From Triplophysa rosa (taxonomy: Eukaryota > Chordata > Actinopteri > Cypriniformes > Nemacheilidae), in contig NC_079895.1 of the NCBI RefSeq assembly GCF_024868665.1, positions 3,245,506 to 3,309,505 of the forward strand: a stretch of 64,000 nt of DNA. Direction: 5' to 3'. The notes beneath the pieces are model-generated. The model was not told the origin of the DNA, searched no databases, and saw only the letters and a list, made by a program, of their open reading frames with translations. Position 1 is the stretch's first letter; each line of letters starts with the position of its first letter. Shown in pieces: positions 11,857 to 24,300 of the stretch. A program made the translations under genes and the position numbers.

Positions 11857-11889
11857 CCTCTCTCTCTCGCTCTCTCGCTCTCTCTCCCT
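11857..11889. repeat. CT-rich simple repeat
   Basis: Run of CTCTCTCGCT units about 100 bp upstream of the TATA-like box (minus-strand sense). Confidence 0.85.
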
Positions 11890-12043
11890 GTAAGCATTTA
11901 TGGAACAGGCCAGGAGAAAAAATCCTTAGAAACACACACAGCCGAAATTCCCAACATGTCATGTGGGCTGGACTTGGTTTTGACAGACAAAAGCCCTTCA
12001 GCCTCTCTCTTTCTCCCTCATCAGCCCACCTCTCTCGCCCACT

Positions 12044-12070
12044 CCTCTCTCTCTCTCTCTCTCTCTCCTC
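12044..12070. repeat. (CT)n microsatellite
   Basis: Second, purer CT run about 300 bp upstream of the same candidate promoter. Confidence 0.9.
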
Positions 12071-14654
12071 CAGTTGTTATCAAGTTCTCAGCTTACAGGT
12101 TAAACATGAGTTGACAAGCTCAAAGTTACGCCAGGAGCAGTCCCAGAATCCGTGCTCAGCATGAGGCGTGTAGCTGTGAATGTGAGGAACACTGTGGAGA
12201 GCGCGTTTAAGCTTTCCTGGACCGGCTCTGACATATCAAACAAAACCATGTCGAATCCACTTTAAACTGCCCGAAAGCATCTTCTGAAAGATAATGTAAT
12301 AGAGTTCAGATAAAAGAAAACTGTTTGTAGAATTATAACTGAGAAAAACGCAGTTTGTTATTGTAAAACGCAAAAACAAAAACATTCAAGGCGACTACAG
12401 ACAAGAACATACGAAAAAAAGAAATGAATGTTAAAAAAGGAAGAAAATGCCAAACGTAGATCGTGTTTCCAATGACATCATCACTTATTAAAAAAGAGTT
12501 TGACAACAATGCATGTCAATAAAATGTAAGTTTCATCTCAGACGTCTCAGAATTAGGGGTACATTAGGACGTTTAGAAAAAACCCTACGGACAATTTCTA
12601 AAAATATGAATACAGTGTTGTTCTTTCGCACAATAAAAAGATCACTTAAATTGACTTCAGAGGTAAACAGGCAGGTGAGCATGCGGGCACATGGAATTTA
12701 ACGCTTCGGAGCTGTTTGAAAGCAGACGGATCCAAAGCAATTGATGCGCTCTTACTGACAGCTTTAGCACTTTTACCTTTCACCCTCAGGTGACGAACAC
12801 ACTTTGAAGTCTGTCTGTGTTTACAAGATAACAACATTAGGGCTGCACAATGTTTAAAAGCCAACTTCGGAATATTTTGGTGAAAAAATGTCTGGTTTGG
12901 ACAATGAAGTGATATTCAAGTTTCATTATTCCTTAAAAGGACTTTTCTCTTCAACCCCTCCCCTCCAACTGCTTCACTGCCTTTGGGAAATCACACCAAT
13001 GTTTTGTAATTCAAAAGATAACATTTTGGATAAAATCCAACATTTAACTTAACAAATATCTTTTAAAATCCCACAAAAGTTCTTGAAGTGTAATTATCCA
13101 ATGTACAAATTTTTTTTTTACATATAAACGTAACAACTCTCTCTCTCTCTGATGTCAAGACTAAAGCGATCATCGATCTACAAAGCCTCTGAGATCGAAG
13201 TACAACACAATGTGTTCTCTGTTGAATCAGGGTTGAGGGGTCTGTTCAGATTACACACCTACCCCTCCCAAACAAACAGCTACCAACCACCAATATCACA
13301 GCAAAAACAACATGCATGATAACTATTATTAATGCCAGGGGTCAGGATTGGGCTGTTTGCATGATCAGATCGCCCCCTCTGGTGAATGTTCTAACTACAC
13401 TCTATTGATGGTTAAAACTATTTGTGTATTCTTTCAAAAACATTTGGAATATTTATATTCACGGTACTTCAAAGCTTAATAATTATGGTGGTAATGCAAC
13501 TGAAGATCCAGGTTGATTAAAAAAAATACAGCTCTGATATCGTGCCAAAAGTAAAGGACCGTTTTTAAGACGTGACATTGTAAATTGTTGTCATTTAACA
13601 AGCATTTCGGTGGTTTCCACAAAGGTAACAACTGGGTGTCTGTTTAAGAAACACACCTTCCTGATGGAAAACGTGAGTCTTTTGTTTGGTGATATCAAAG
13701 TAATTACACAGAAGATGCGAGTATGAAAGTTTGGAGAGTTCCTGCAGTTACAGATGTTCAGCTTTAATCACAAACCTGAAGAAAAAGGAGGAGACGAAAC
13801 AAGACACTGGCTCGCCCCCAAAAACCATCTCATATTCTTTAATAATTTACAATAAATGATGTCAGATGGCATTTAAAAACACAATATTGTGACATTTATG
13901 AAAAAGGTGCTACTTGTTTTCTAAAAAAATGTATGATGTGGATGAAAAATAAGAATATGAATATAAACATCTCATAGCCCCGAACATCACGGTCAACCCG
14001 TTTACACGAAGCACACAAAATTGAAATATGACCAAATGCAGATAAAAGCAGTTTTTGCATCCACGCAAACATCGCTCATCCTGTCAAGGCGGGAAAGTAT
14101 CTTGAAATATTGTGCATGGTTGTTGTGTCTTTGTTGTTGCTGTTGTTTGTAAGCTGAGAATTTAGGCTCGTCTGAAAAGCCCCTATTAGATGTTATGAGT
14201 CTGACATATTTCCTGCGTCCTGGCTTTTATTATCTTTTATGTTCCCCTCTGTGTTGTCTGTAATAAGCATTGTTAGGACGCTTAGGATTAACGTTCGCAG
14301 TTACGTGCAGAGAAAATAAACGCCAGGTCCAGCATGGCACGAGAAAGTGTGGGGTCAAAATGAGAACTGTTCTTCATGTCCACTAGATGTTCCAGCTAAA
14401 GGAGCACATTCCTGTGATTCCCGGAAGGTATGTCCTGCTGGAACATGCGGGGGCCAATCAGAAGCCTGAAGAGAGGCAGGTGCGGGAACAAGCGGCCCAC
14501 CAAAGCGGTTTATAGTGACGCTGAGCTGCACATATGGAGCGCACACATTCAAATAACCGTGAATTCCTTCACCTCTCTTAAAGCTACAGGTGGTAATGGC
14601 CGAATATCACTTCCAATCCTTGTAAACTCGGAGGATAAGAAGCGATGCGCCCAT
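12071..14654. other. No gene seen
   Basis: Mostly AT-rich single-copy sequence. A good minus-strand acceptor at 13787-13806 (CTCCTCCTTTTTCTTCAG) is followed within four codons by stops in all frames. No repeat family identified. Confidence 0.5.
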
Positions 14655-14690
14655 GTATATACATATACATATACACATATATAAATAAAT
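14655..14690. repeat. (AT/AC)-rich microsatellite
   Basis: GTATATACATATACATATAC followed by ACATATATAAATAAAT. Confidence 0.85.
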
Positions 14691-14720
14691 CAAACCTGCT
14701 ATAGTGTGAACTTTCTATTT

Positions 14721-14956
14721 AAAGTGATACAAAAAAATTAATTCTTTCATCCATTATTCACCCTCATGTCATTTTAAACCTGTATGATTTTCTTTCGTCT
14801 GCAGAACACAAAAGAAGATATTTTGAAGAACGTTGGGAACCAAACCACCTTGGCCCCCGTTGACTTCCATCGTGTGACACATAACCACGGAGACATTTCT
14901 CAAAATATCTTCTTTTGTGTTCCATAGAAGAAACAGTCTTACGACCCTCAGCAGAC
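14721..14956. repeat. Fold-back repeat family A, copy 4 (right end lost)
   Basis: AAAGTGATAC...ATTATTCACCCTCATGTCAT, CAGAACACAAAAGAAGATAT, CACGGAGACATTTCTCAAAA, then breaks off after AGAAACAGTCTTACGACCCT. Confidence 0.9.
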
Positions 14957-17155
14957 GGTTTTGTCCGTGGAGACCAATTCAGTGAGGTCACACGATATCA
15001 AGCCTCCTTACATTCACGGCTCACCGCAGAAACCCAAGACCACTCAAATCAACAGAACCTAAACACATAAAATACCTTGAGATACATACAGGCTCACAAA
15101 CTCGGTAAGACCGGCAAAGTCTACTGTACGTCCACATATCGGTTTCCAACGCACACCCCCGAGCCAACGCTCTCGGCAGAGACCGAAACGAGCTATGAAA
15201 ATAATAAACAGTTACAGTAAGAGAGAATGTTGTGGGTTTGAGAACACAGAGGGGGGCTTTAGTACCCTGCTCCTGTGTTCCTATAAAACAACATTACGGC
15301 TATTAGGTTTACCGAAGAGCACTTTAAGCTAGCATGAATTCTTTGGATTGGTACAGTATGTGGCTAGTCTCAGCTTCAGATGGACTACCAGTGTCCAAAA
15401 ACTTGATTCACATTGCTGTGATTTATCCTGACAACCAAATAGCCAAAAATGAAAATACTGAAGACATGCAATGAAAATGAAGAAAAGAGCACTGAAGAAA
15501 GCATGGGCTGAAACGTAAGCTCTTTGTTTTGTTTGCACTTTTTCCACTTTGCATATGTTAAATTAAAAGAAACATTTTGATAGACCGTCTTTGGTGTGAT
15601 TGTATCTTTTCAGCGTGAGGACAATTTCGGCTATTTGGTTGACAACTTTTTTTGTTCTACGTACCCGAGAACTAACCTTCCTTCTTTGAAAGCATACAAT
15701 TCTTTTTATTTATTTATTCTATGACGGTCATCAAATGGCCAACCAATAGGAACATGGCAACTGGTTATGCAGATGTGTGTAGCTATGCCACACCATGCAA
15801 TACAAAAAAGTCGTTATATTTAGCGGTCTTCATGCTATAATAATACAGTCTCGACAACCTCCAGACTTTAAATTACAAAATATAATTGCTTTCATTACAA
15901 ATACCTTTATGAACCATCAGCTGCTTACCATCACAAAATCCTATTATGTAGTGTGTTTTTGGGTCTTATTCTCATCAGCCAGATAACATCCCACCAACAG
16001 AACCCAACACATCACTTTCAGAGACCCATTACAGTTTCCATTAAAACCAGTACAATTCTCATCATAACCATTAAATCCATTAGACTTTTTGTGATGGTTT
16101 TATTTCCCAGGCAAGACATCATCAACATCAGCGCCCCACTTGGGTACGCTCAGTTTAAGTTCTCGTGTTCGCGTGCCAATCTTAATGCCCAAACAGGACA
16201 TTCATGCAAAATGACCAGTCAGCGCCGTACATAATGACCCAAATCTAACCTAAGATATCGTACAGTCTTAACTGTACGAACATTTACCCAACATCTCAAT
16301 CAGGTCATATCTTACAATCTGACCAACAGAAATCAAGGACGGAAAAAACAGAGCACAGCGTACTGTACACCTGGCTTCAGTTAGAAGCCTAAACAAGGTC
16401 TTGTACAGTCACAGAGCTCAGTTTCTGCTGGAGCCAACGGAATTAATGCAGACACACATCTTGTAGGAATATGACGTACTGACTGTGGTGGAAAAAATCT
16501 TTGTGTTTGAATCAAAGACTGGACATCACATTAAATTTACATTACATTGAAGGCCTTTTGTTTACATATTTTCGATGCCGTTTTGACGTCGTATTCCATC
16601 TAACGGAGTTTGTATGTCGCTGTTTGTTTTCCCAACTGTATGAGCTGGGGAGAAAGACAAACACATAAATGAAGAAAGATGAAAAATCATACCTCATTGT
16701 CTGATGCCCGGATCAGGACATGAGACCCTGCTGGAGAGCTCAGCTGTACACAATCCATTTCAAAACAAAATCACAACCAAGTGGGCAACATGTGCTTTCA
16801 TGTTCCTCGTGCATGTCTTCCAAACATTGAGAATGCGCCTGGAGACACGTGTGCTTCAACATTCATTAGCCGTATCGCGGGAAGCGGGAAGAAAAATAAT
16901 CCTATTATATAGGAGTTCATGTGGAGTCGTTAGTTTCCGGTCTTTACAACCGCTGTCATTACCTCCACAGGAGATTCAACCCTTTTTAAAAGCTGGTGAT
17001 GTATAGTATGATGACTGGTTTATTGCTCTGAAGGCCTAAGCAATCGAGCTGCGAGCCGGTCCCCAGTGTCAGGGGTCCGAACAGGGCCAGCCTGAGAAAA
17101 CTGCTCCCAGGACATCAAGGAAATGTTGGCTGAAGCGGCCATATCAGATTTTCTT
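14957..17155. other. No gene seen
   Basis: Single-copy AT-rich sequence with only short random frames. No exon or named repeat. Confidence 0.55.
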
Positions 17156-17686
17156 AAAGGGGTCATATGACACGGCTAAAACTAATATTATGGTTTGTTT
17201 TAGATGTAATGCAATGTGTATACACGATTTAAGGTTCAAAAACGCTGTATTTTCCACATACCGTGCATGTTTGTATCTCCTCTTTGCCCCGCCTCACTGA
17301 ACGCACAGATTTTTAACAAAGCTCATAGCTCTGAAAAGCGAGGTGTGCTATGATTGGCCAGTTAACCAGTGCGTAGTGATTGGTGGAATACTGCAAGCGT
17401 GTGATGGAAATGTAACGCCTCTTACCATATTTGGAACATCAGGTTCCTCTTCAATTGTACTGACAGGTACGCCCACCTTACTTGCGTATACATTTGGGCG
17501 GTCTCAGTCAAATCAGACCACCAACTGACGTAGATTTGTGGGGGTGTGGTTACACGAGGCATTTCAGGCAGGTCTGGGTGAGCATTCGCTTTTAGATAGA
17601 ACGCATCTGTTGTTCCCACACTTTAGTTTTTGCAATTTTACGTGTCTAATACATGCATGGGCAACTTATAACACACCAAAGACACA
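17156..17686 (+). repeat. Repeat family J, copy 1 (550-bp class)
   Basis: Begins AAAGGGGTCATATGACACGG and aligns over its length, in opposite orientation, with 59301-59851. Shared blocks include CTATGATTGGCCAGTTAACC, GTACGCCCACCTTACTTGCG and GTGTGGTTACACGAGGCATT. The right terminus is missing here. The 61-codon frame across it (MCYDWPVNQCVV...) recurs in copy 2. Confidence 0.92.
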
Positions 17687-18619
17687 GCCCCTGGTGTCTA
17701 CTAATGTTAGAAACCGGGCTCAAAGATTTCCAGAGATACATTAAAATAATGAAAAAGAGAGAAAGGTAAAGAGAAAGAGATACTGACAGTAGAAGAGAGA
17801 GAAAGAGCTGAGGTTTATTAATGATCTGTGTTCAGGACCTTAAGCCTCCGATCTAAACTGCGACCTCTCACTTTACTCAAAAAACTGAACACAGAGCCCC
17901 AAATCATCAGTAAAGATACAGATTCACTTTCACCATCCTGACAACTCATTCATCGTCTCCCGCACAGGGAGTTCTGGGGTCAAAACCTGTGCACCTTAAT
18001 CCTTACAGATTCACATAAAGCAACATTGAAGATGTTATTTATTTATTTCAAGCAAAACCCGAACAGCTGAATTTATGAAAAATAAATCGCTGACTGGGCA
18101 TGTGTGACATCAGGCTTAACAAGCGGATAACAGGAATTGTATTGGTTTTAGTGGAAATTACAATGGTGTACAGAATGTCTTTGAAATGAATTGGAATATC
18201 GACTGTAATCTAAACTCCATCACCCAGCATCAGCACCTGACCTCCCTGGTGCTTTTCAGTCTAAATGGAAGCAAATCACTGCATTCATATTCCAACATCT
18301 AGTCTCCCTAGAAGAGTTAAAGCTGACTCCTTGGACCAACAACATTCCGCCAAAGATAAAAAATCTTCCAATAAAGCTCCATTGAACTGGATGCGTACAA
18401 CAGTGATAGATGATGGCCGCACCCAAACGCCATGTGAGGGGTGTATGTGATGCCATTGTTTTCAGGAGCAAAAGCTTGGAGTCGACGCTGAGGCCATGCA
18501 AAACCCCAGAGGCACAGACAAGAATCAAAGACTGGGAGCGGGGCCAGAGAGGAGGGACTCAGAGCGCAAACACTGGAGTCTAATGGAGTCCAACCAAAAT
18601 CCCCCTTTCACTGCTCGCT
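17687..18619. other. No gene seen
   Basis: Contains a purine-rich AGAGAAAGAGA stretch (17753-17810). Otherwise single-copy. Confidence 0.55.
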
Positions 18620-18960
18620 TCGTCTGGCCAGGGGTTGAATAAATCATCTATAAATGGGGGAATTATAAATATCATAAAAGTTTAAAAGTCTAGCCCAAAG
18701 CCTCTTGGAGATAATGCTGAATCATGAATAAAAAAATCTATATTTTAAAAATGCATTATTCTCATTCTTACCCGAGGATGTTTAATATCTCTAAGTGGCC
18801 GATCTTATAAACTGTGCCAGGCGTATAGCTGAAATCATGAATATTGCACTGGGAATATTTATTCACCAGGACTGAGCTAAGGATCATTGGTTAACAGATA
18901 CTGCCAGGTGCACGCTAGCCATCGTGGGATTACTTCACATTTCAACGGCTGAACATTTTC
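18620..18960. other. Candidate conserved noncoding block
   Basis: Repeat-free, with all frames closed. Contains clustered A/T-rich motifs such as CTATAAATGG (MEF2/CArG-like), ATTATAAATATC, GAATCATGAATAAA and GAAATCATGAATATTGCAC. The look is of a tensin intronic enhancer, but that is inference. Confidence 0.3.
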
Positions 18961-20518
18961 AGTAGTTGGGGTCAGGGATCTGTATCAAACAGAAGTGTGC
19001 AACCTTTCTAACCAAATCAAACTCATGATTTACACCTAGCAGACCATGATACAAACATTTTTGAAATCCTCCAAACTTATACTGATTAGGGACATCAGCA
19101 ACACCCTAGCAACCGCTCATAACTTCCCAAAAAAAACCATAATAACCTGATAAAAAATCACTCGGAACACCTGAACAGAAACACAGCATTGACCCAACAG
19201 CCACCCACAAAGCCACAGGTACTGTAAGTTTTGACCAAACCAACTACACTGAGATTTGCTTTATAACATGTAAGAATCTAGATTTCATCCTCAAAACAGT
19301 CAAGCGAAATAAATCATTTTAAAATACAGTGATTCTTTTCCACAAGTAGGGGGTGGTTGTGGTTGGCCCTACACCCCCACAGGACTATTCAACCACTTTA
19401 GCCATATTCCACAAAGTCAAAACATCCCTGTTTCATGCTGTATATAAATCACCATTGATGACACACGTTTTCTCTCTGAACTAGGTCTCCAGGACAGGAG
19501 ACATATGAAATGATCCTGAAAGAGTCAGCCAGAGGTTAGACCGGGAGACACCAGAGCTCCCTATGAAGGAATGGACTGACCTGCAGCAAACAGTCCTTCC
19601 TTCCAACCTCAAACGCGGACAAAGGGAACAGTCAGCCACTTCTGAAGTAGCACTCGCTGCAAGACCGTTTCCAAATGAGCCTTGACACTCGGCGGCTGAC
19701 TGCATAACCACAGACTCGCCAGATAAAAGTAGACCTACAAAATACTCTGACATCTTTAAGTGACTTAACCATTGAAACAAATAGGTCAGAGAGCAAAGGC
19801 GGTAGGCGGTATGACGCTATATACCGTGCAAAGTCGGAAATGTGTCAACAGGTATTTTTATTATGTCATTTGTACTGCACCAGATATATTTGCACAGCTA
19901 TTAGTGGGGTTTATATTATTTACACCCACGAGCAACAAAAACATGAATTACTGTATTGTGAAAACAGAGCGGGACGTGTCCCAAACAAGTTAAGATGAGA
20001 AATAACTTGTTTTAAGGGCGTGCTGTTAGGCACAACAGAGTGTAGTTGTTTACGGTTGCCAAGCAACCAATTTGGTACATTAATATACAGCAGCGAACAA
20101 GCGATAACTCACATCTGTGCTATTCTACAAGTATTACATCTTCTGTAAACGTATTTTTGCCTTTGATGCCAGACTTATCATTCAATCCATATCTGTTTTT
20201 TTGTGTTTTATCAAGCTTGAAATATAAAGATAAAAAAATCTTTAAAGCATGTTTTTATAACATACTTAATTTATCACAAAAGTTATTCCAAAAATAGACA
20301 TTAGCAAATGGTTAATATAAAGACCAAAATATTTTCTATACCATCGCCACAATATAAATGACAGGTGTAGGATTTTGATCATATCACCCAGCCCTCAAAG
20401 GCTGATGCAAACATTAAATTCCACAGGACACATTCTCTATTCAGTGCAAAACTTTGATGTGAGCCGCAAGTAACACTACCCCAAAACCAACATCTAACTC
20501 TATCAATACTACTCTTAC
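18961..20518. other. No supported gene
   Basis: A 99-codon minus frame at 19481-19780 is open but has no recognisable motif. It contains CTGCAG/GTCAGT, which resembles a donor. The remainder is AT-rich. Confidence 0.45.
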
Positions 20519-20690
20519 CTGGTCGCGAGAGTCTGCTGAAAGATGCTGATGCTCCACAGTCCTGTTTTCTAAAGTCCAAATGTGCGGCACTAAACCACAG
20601 CTGCAACCGGGCTGTAAAATCTTATGAGATGGAAAGTGTGTGTACAGGAGGTGCGCTGACATTCTTTCAGCCAACCACACCTCAATCAAC
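20519..20690 (-). CDS. Candidate alternative first exon (20.6 kb)
   Basis: The minus-strand frame contains MSAHLLYTHFPSHK..., runs through TVEHQHLSADSRDQ and meets a strong CAG/GTAAGA donor in phase 0. A weak acceptor (GAAAACAG at 20562) could instead make 20519-20561 a 43-bp internal exon, but that length and its frames do not continue the C1 domain. A CT tract lies 45-70 bp upstream. The peptide has no recognisable domain. The call rests on donor strength, an open frame and phase agreement with the tensin C1 exon end. Confidence 0.25.
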
Positions 20691-20733
20691 CTCCAAACTT
20701 TAGAAGCACATTCCCTGCTCTCACTGCCACAGC

Positions 20734-20758
20734 CCTCTCTCTCTCTCTCTCTCTCTCT
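20734..20758. repeat. (CT)n microsatellite
   Basis: A nearly perfect run of CT, just upstream on the minus strand of the candidate exon at 20519-20690. Confidence 0.9.
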
Positions 20759-20958
20759 GATTCAACACACGCTTATGTACATTTTGACATGTTGTTTTTT
20801 TTGCCTGGCTGTATAAGACTCAAGCACTAGCTTGCTCTAATTATTTTTGGTTAAGAAACATTAAAGTTGAGTTGCCTTCTTGATTCAGGCTTGACTGACA
20901 CTGTTCAGTTCAATACAATAAACATTTGACGAAAAAAAGTTACATTTAAGCTTATAAT

Positions 20959-21030
20959 ATATACTAGTCAAAAGTTTGGGATCAATTGATTAAATGTTTT
21001 TCAGAATCTTAGAAATCTTTTTAATCTGCA
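20959..21030. repeat. Fragment of a 'GTCAAAAGTTTGGG' repeat
   Basis: TATACTAGTCAAAAGTTTGG followed by AGAATCTTAGAAATC resembles a widespread cyprinid interspersed repeat, possibly Tc1-related. Confidence 0.55.
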
Positions 21031-21316
21031 CACTGCAAAAAATGACTTTCTTACTAAGTCTTTTTTTCTTGTTTTCCAGTAAAAATGTCTAAACATTCTT
21101 GAATCAAGAAGCATTTTCTTGATGAGCAAACTGACTTAAGAAAATAAGTCTTGTTTTTAGTAAAAAATATGAAATTTCAGTGAATTTGTGCTTAAAACAA
21201 GCAAAAAATCTGCCAATGGAGTAAGAAAAATCATCTTGAATTGAGTGACTAAGAAAAAGGTCAACCTTAATTCAAGATTATTTTTCTTACTCCATTGGCA
21301 GATTTTTTTTGCTTGT
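21031..21316. repeat. Repeat family E, copy 1
   Basis: CACTGCAAAAAATGACTTTC start, AAAACAAGCAAAAAATCTGC internally, and the inverted CAGATTTTTTTTGCTTG end. Same family at 30958-31459 and 39573-39846. Confidence 0.88.
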
Positions 21317-21980
21317 ACCGTTTCCCCCACGACCAAACCCAGATCTGAGTCCCCCGTGCTCTTCTTGGCTAACAGGGGATGCAGTTTTGGAGAAGGACCC
21401 ATCATTGTTCTGTCGACAAACAGTTCCCTATAGTTCCTCCTCAGATCTTTATAACCTTAGCGGGTCAACACAGTGAGAACTCGCCACTAGAAAAAACCCA
21501 ACCCGATTGAAACCATGCTCCTAAACCGCCCCAAGCAGAACACCAGCATGTCAGGAGCTTAATTGAACCCCTCAAGTGGCAAAAAAACAAACACGGGGAG
21601 GTTATATCTCTCTCGATAGCGGCGAGTCAGTCCTCAGATACCTCAAGTGAAACAGAGGAACATTACGTTGTGGAAATGAGGCAAAGCGTCGTAAAGAGAC
21701 GGTGCGTTTCGCCAGCACTAACAATGTGTTGTGGTCATATACGCTTACAAAAAAAACTCTAAAAGAAAGAAAAGCTTAACTGTTAGGAAAGGAGGCGATT
21801 TACAGTGGTCATAGTTAGTTTATTTTCTCATACTGCTGCCCGGAGACTGAACTGAACATTACTCATGACGCATTGCGGTAGTGTTTCATCGTCCAAACAG
21901 AGCAAAATCCATCCAGCTCGGTTCTACACTAAACCCGCAGGCCAGAAACCTCTACACAAAGTATTTGTAATAGGCATCAA
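21317..21980. other. No gene seen
   Basis: Single-copy sequence with a few CpGs. No exon. Confidence 0.5.
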
Positions 21981-22231
21981 CACTCTTAAAAATAAAAGGT
22001 TCTCTATAGCGATGCCATAGAATAACCATTTTTGGTTCCACAAAGAACCATTCAGTCATAGGTTATTTAAAGAACCATCTCTTTCTTACCTTTTTATAAT
22101 CTGAAGAACATTTTTTCACCACAAAGAACCTTTTGTGAAACAGAACGGTTCTGCGATGTTAAAGGTTATGAACCATTTAGACGAAAAAGGTTCTTCTATG
22201 GAATTCTCAAGCACCTTCATTTTTAAGAGTG
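21981..22231. repeat. Fold-back repeat family D, copy 1 (complete)
   Basis: CACTCTTAAAAATAAAAGGT at the left and ACCTTCATTTTTAAGAGTG at the right are inverted. Internal GGTTCTTCTATGG and AAGAACCATT stem segments. Confidence 0.93.
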
Positions 22232-22924
22232 AAGAGAGAAAGAGGATTACCAAATTGGGATAAATATTTCTCTCTATAGACCCAAAATAACTTAAGACTG
22301 GTTCGTCTGACAAACACATACAGTATAGATATTTGGAGTCTGAGATCATTTTTCTCATGGACATGAAGTCAACACCTCAAACTCAGATTTAAACAAGCGT
22401 GATTTATAAGAGTTATATATCACCATCTCTATCTGAAACATAAGATAACTGTTTTTTTTGCAAAATCATACCAGACTGTAAATGATTATTTTCTACGCAT
22501 GCGCATTCGGTTGGGCAAATAAGTGCAAGTCTTCCTCGATATCGAAATCATCAGACATTTTGTGAAGATCAGCTTATATACAGCATGCGTCTGCTTGTAA
22601 ACACAAAGTTTCGCTTCCAGGTTGTAATACTGACAAGACAGAGGAGAATATATTGATTATATATCAGGCATTATTTTGGTTTGTTTTTCGCACATAAAAT
22701 ATTCTCGTCGCTTAAAAAAAAATTAAATTGAGCCACTATGAGCGGATGGACCAATTTAACGATGTCTTTTCTGGACCTTGACTATAACTATAACCATGAT
22801 GTCTATGAGGAGGCCTGGAAATCTCTCGGATGTCACCTAATTATCTTTATTTGTGCTCCAAAGGTGCCGGAAGATGTTTAAAAAAAAAATCACACAAATT
22901 TTATTTTGGGATGAACTTAACCTT
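22232..22924. other. No gene seen
   Basis: AT-rich sequence, no repeats or exons recognised. Confidence 0.5.
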
Positions 22925-23287
22925 TAAAGGTCCAGTTTGTGAAATTTAGCGGCATCTAGTGGTGAAGTTACGAATTGCAACCAACGGTTCACTCCACCCC
23001 TCATACCTCCCTTTCGAAGCACTACGGTGGCTGACACAAGACGAACATGTTTTCGCTTCTTTGCCGAAGGAGATAACATATTTATGAAACACGCTCTGTA
23101 GAGCAGTTTGTCCGTTTAGGGCTACTGTAGAAACGACATGACGAATTCCATGCAAGAAGGACCCATGGTGTATGTAGATGGAAATAACTAATTCTAAGGT
23201 AATAAAAACATAACTGAAAACAGTTATGTATATTATATTGCATTTCTGACAATACGTCCTCTAAAATATTACACATTGCACCTTTAA
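22925..23287 (+). repeat. Repeat family B, copy 1
   Basis: AAAGGTCCAGTTTGTGAAAT, GCGGCATCTAGTGGTGAAGT, ACGGTGGCTGACACAAGACG, TACACATTGCACCTTTAA. The ends are short inverted repeats (AAAGGTxCA / TGxACCTTT). Confidence 0.93.
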
Positions 23288-23359
23288 AGAGTAAATATTT
23301 CTTGATTTTCAAGGTCCTATTTTGGTTTATGTAGTGTCTAACAACAAGTTTACGAACAA

Positions 23360-23800
23360 ACAAGGTGTAAAAATACTATTATTTTGTTATGTTAGGCAGT
23401 TATTATTACCTTACCTCTTGACTGACTCTCATCCGTCTAAACCCCTCCTTTCCGCCAGCCTACACTGATCTGATTGGTCAGATGGTCTAGTCTGCTATGA
23501 TTGGTCTACCGCTCACGAGGCTCACAAGCTACAGTGTTTGGGGGAGAACAGTGAAGTTTTCGCGGGCAGTCCTAGCAAAATGTGGAGGGGACTATATGTA
23601 GTGACGTAAATCCGCGGCGCTTCTCGAATCGGAATAGGGCACGACTCGTTTGCGATTCCCTTTTTTCCAAGCCAATAACTTTGCTATTCATTCACCTTCA
23701 GCTTTACAACTTGGCAGACTGCTTACATTCACACACGGCAACATTACACACCGCATTATATGTAATTATCATGATCTCGTAATAGGTACTCTTTAAGATT
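23360..23800. repeat. Dispersed repeat ending in AATAGGTACTCTTTAA
   Basis: The right end GATCTCGTAATAGGTACTCTTTAA, with internal CTGATTGGTCAG and GATTGGTCT copies, resembles a common cyprinid repeat. A strong donor-like CAAGAG/GTAAGG on the minus strand at 23413 falls in it and is therefore not called as an exon. Confidence 0.55.
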
Positions 23801-24001
23801 ACATATTGGTAGGCTTAGTACACAGATTTTTTATTGTACTCATTTTTTCAAACTATGATATTGGTGATTTTTAAACATAAAAGTTGTGGATATGGTTTTA
23901 AAAACATATCTTTGCAATTAAGTTTGGTCATGCATCAGCGTAGAACTGACACGCCGCCCCTTTAAGAAACATGTCAGGCTATACAATGAAGTTGTAACCG
24001 A

Positions 24002-24300
24002 GGTCGTCTTCAGCTGCATGTTTTCTCACACCTTTTAATTTGCACTCATTTCCTCTGGCGTTTACAGTAATTGGCCTCTGACTTCAACGTGCTGGTTCTC
24101 CTCGGCGCTCTGCACGCGCTGGCGTCACATCAGCTCTCCGCAGCTCGCGGCTTCCCTTCGAGTCTAATGAATATTTTACTCCAGCACTTAACTTCACTTG
24201 CCTATATTTACAATCACCCAGAGACTGTCACTTCATTTTCTAGCTTTTGGAATTCAAATGACGTCCAGTCTCCAAGCTCATGTGCTGTGAACCCGCTGTG
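24002..24300. other. Candidate conserved noncoding block
   Basis: GC-richer, repeat-free island (TGCACGCGCTGGCGTCACAT), then CTAATGAATATTTTACTCC and CTATATTTACAATCACCC. No splice-site-bounded frame fits the tensin gene. Confidence 0.3.

Noticed and set aside
13740..13810. Excellent minus-strand acceptor CTCCTCCTTTTTCTTCAG
   Set aside because: All frames after it stop within about nine codons, and none supplies the missing C1 cysteine.
17343..17528. 61-codon frame as a stand-alone gene
   Set aside because: It lies entirely inside a dispersed repeat that also occurs at 59301-59851; kept only as a finding about the repeat.
20519..20561. 43-bp interval as the exon following the C1 exons
   Set aside because: In phase 0 it gives DCGAS..., which places the cysteine two residues in rather than the required five, so it cannot complete the C1 domain.
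23360..23480. Strong minus-strand donor CAAGAG/GTAAGG with an ATG six codons earlier (MRVSQE) and two CCAAT boxes
   Set aside because: The whole block resembles a common cyprinid repeat ending in AATAGGTACTCTTTAA, so it is not specific evidence for a fifth promoter.
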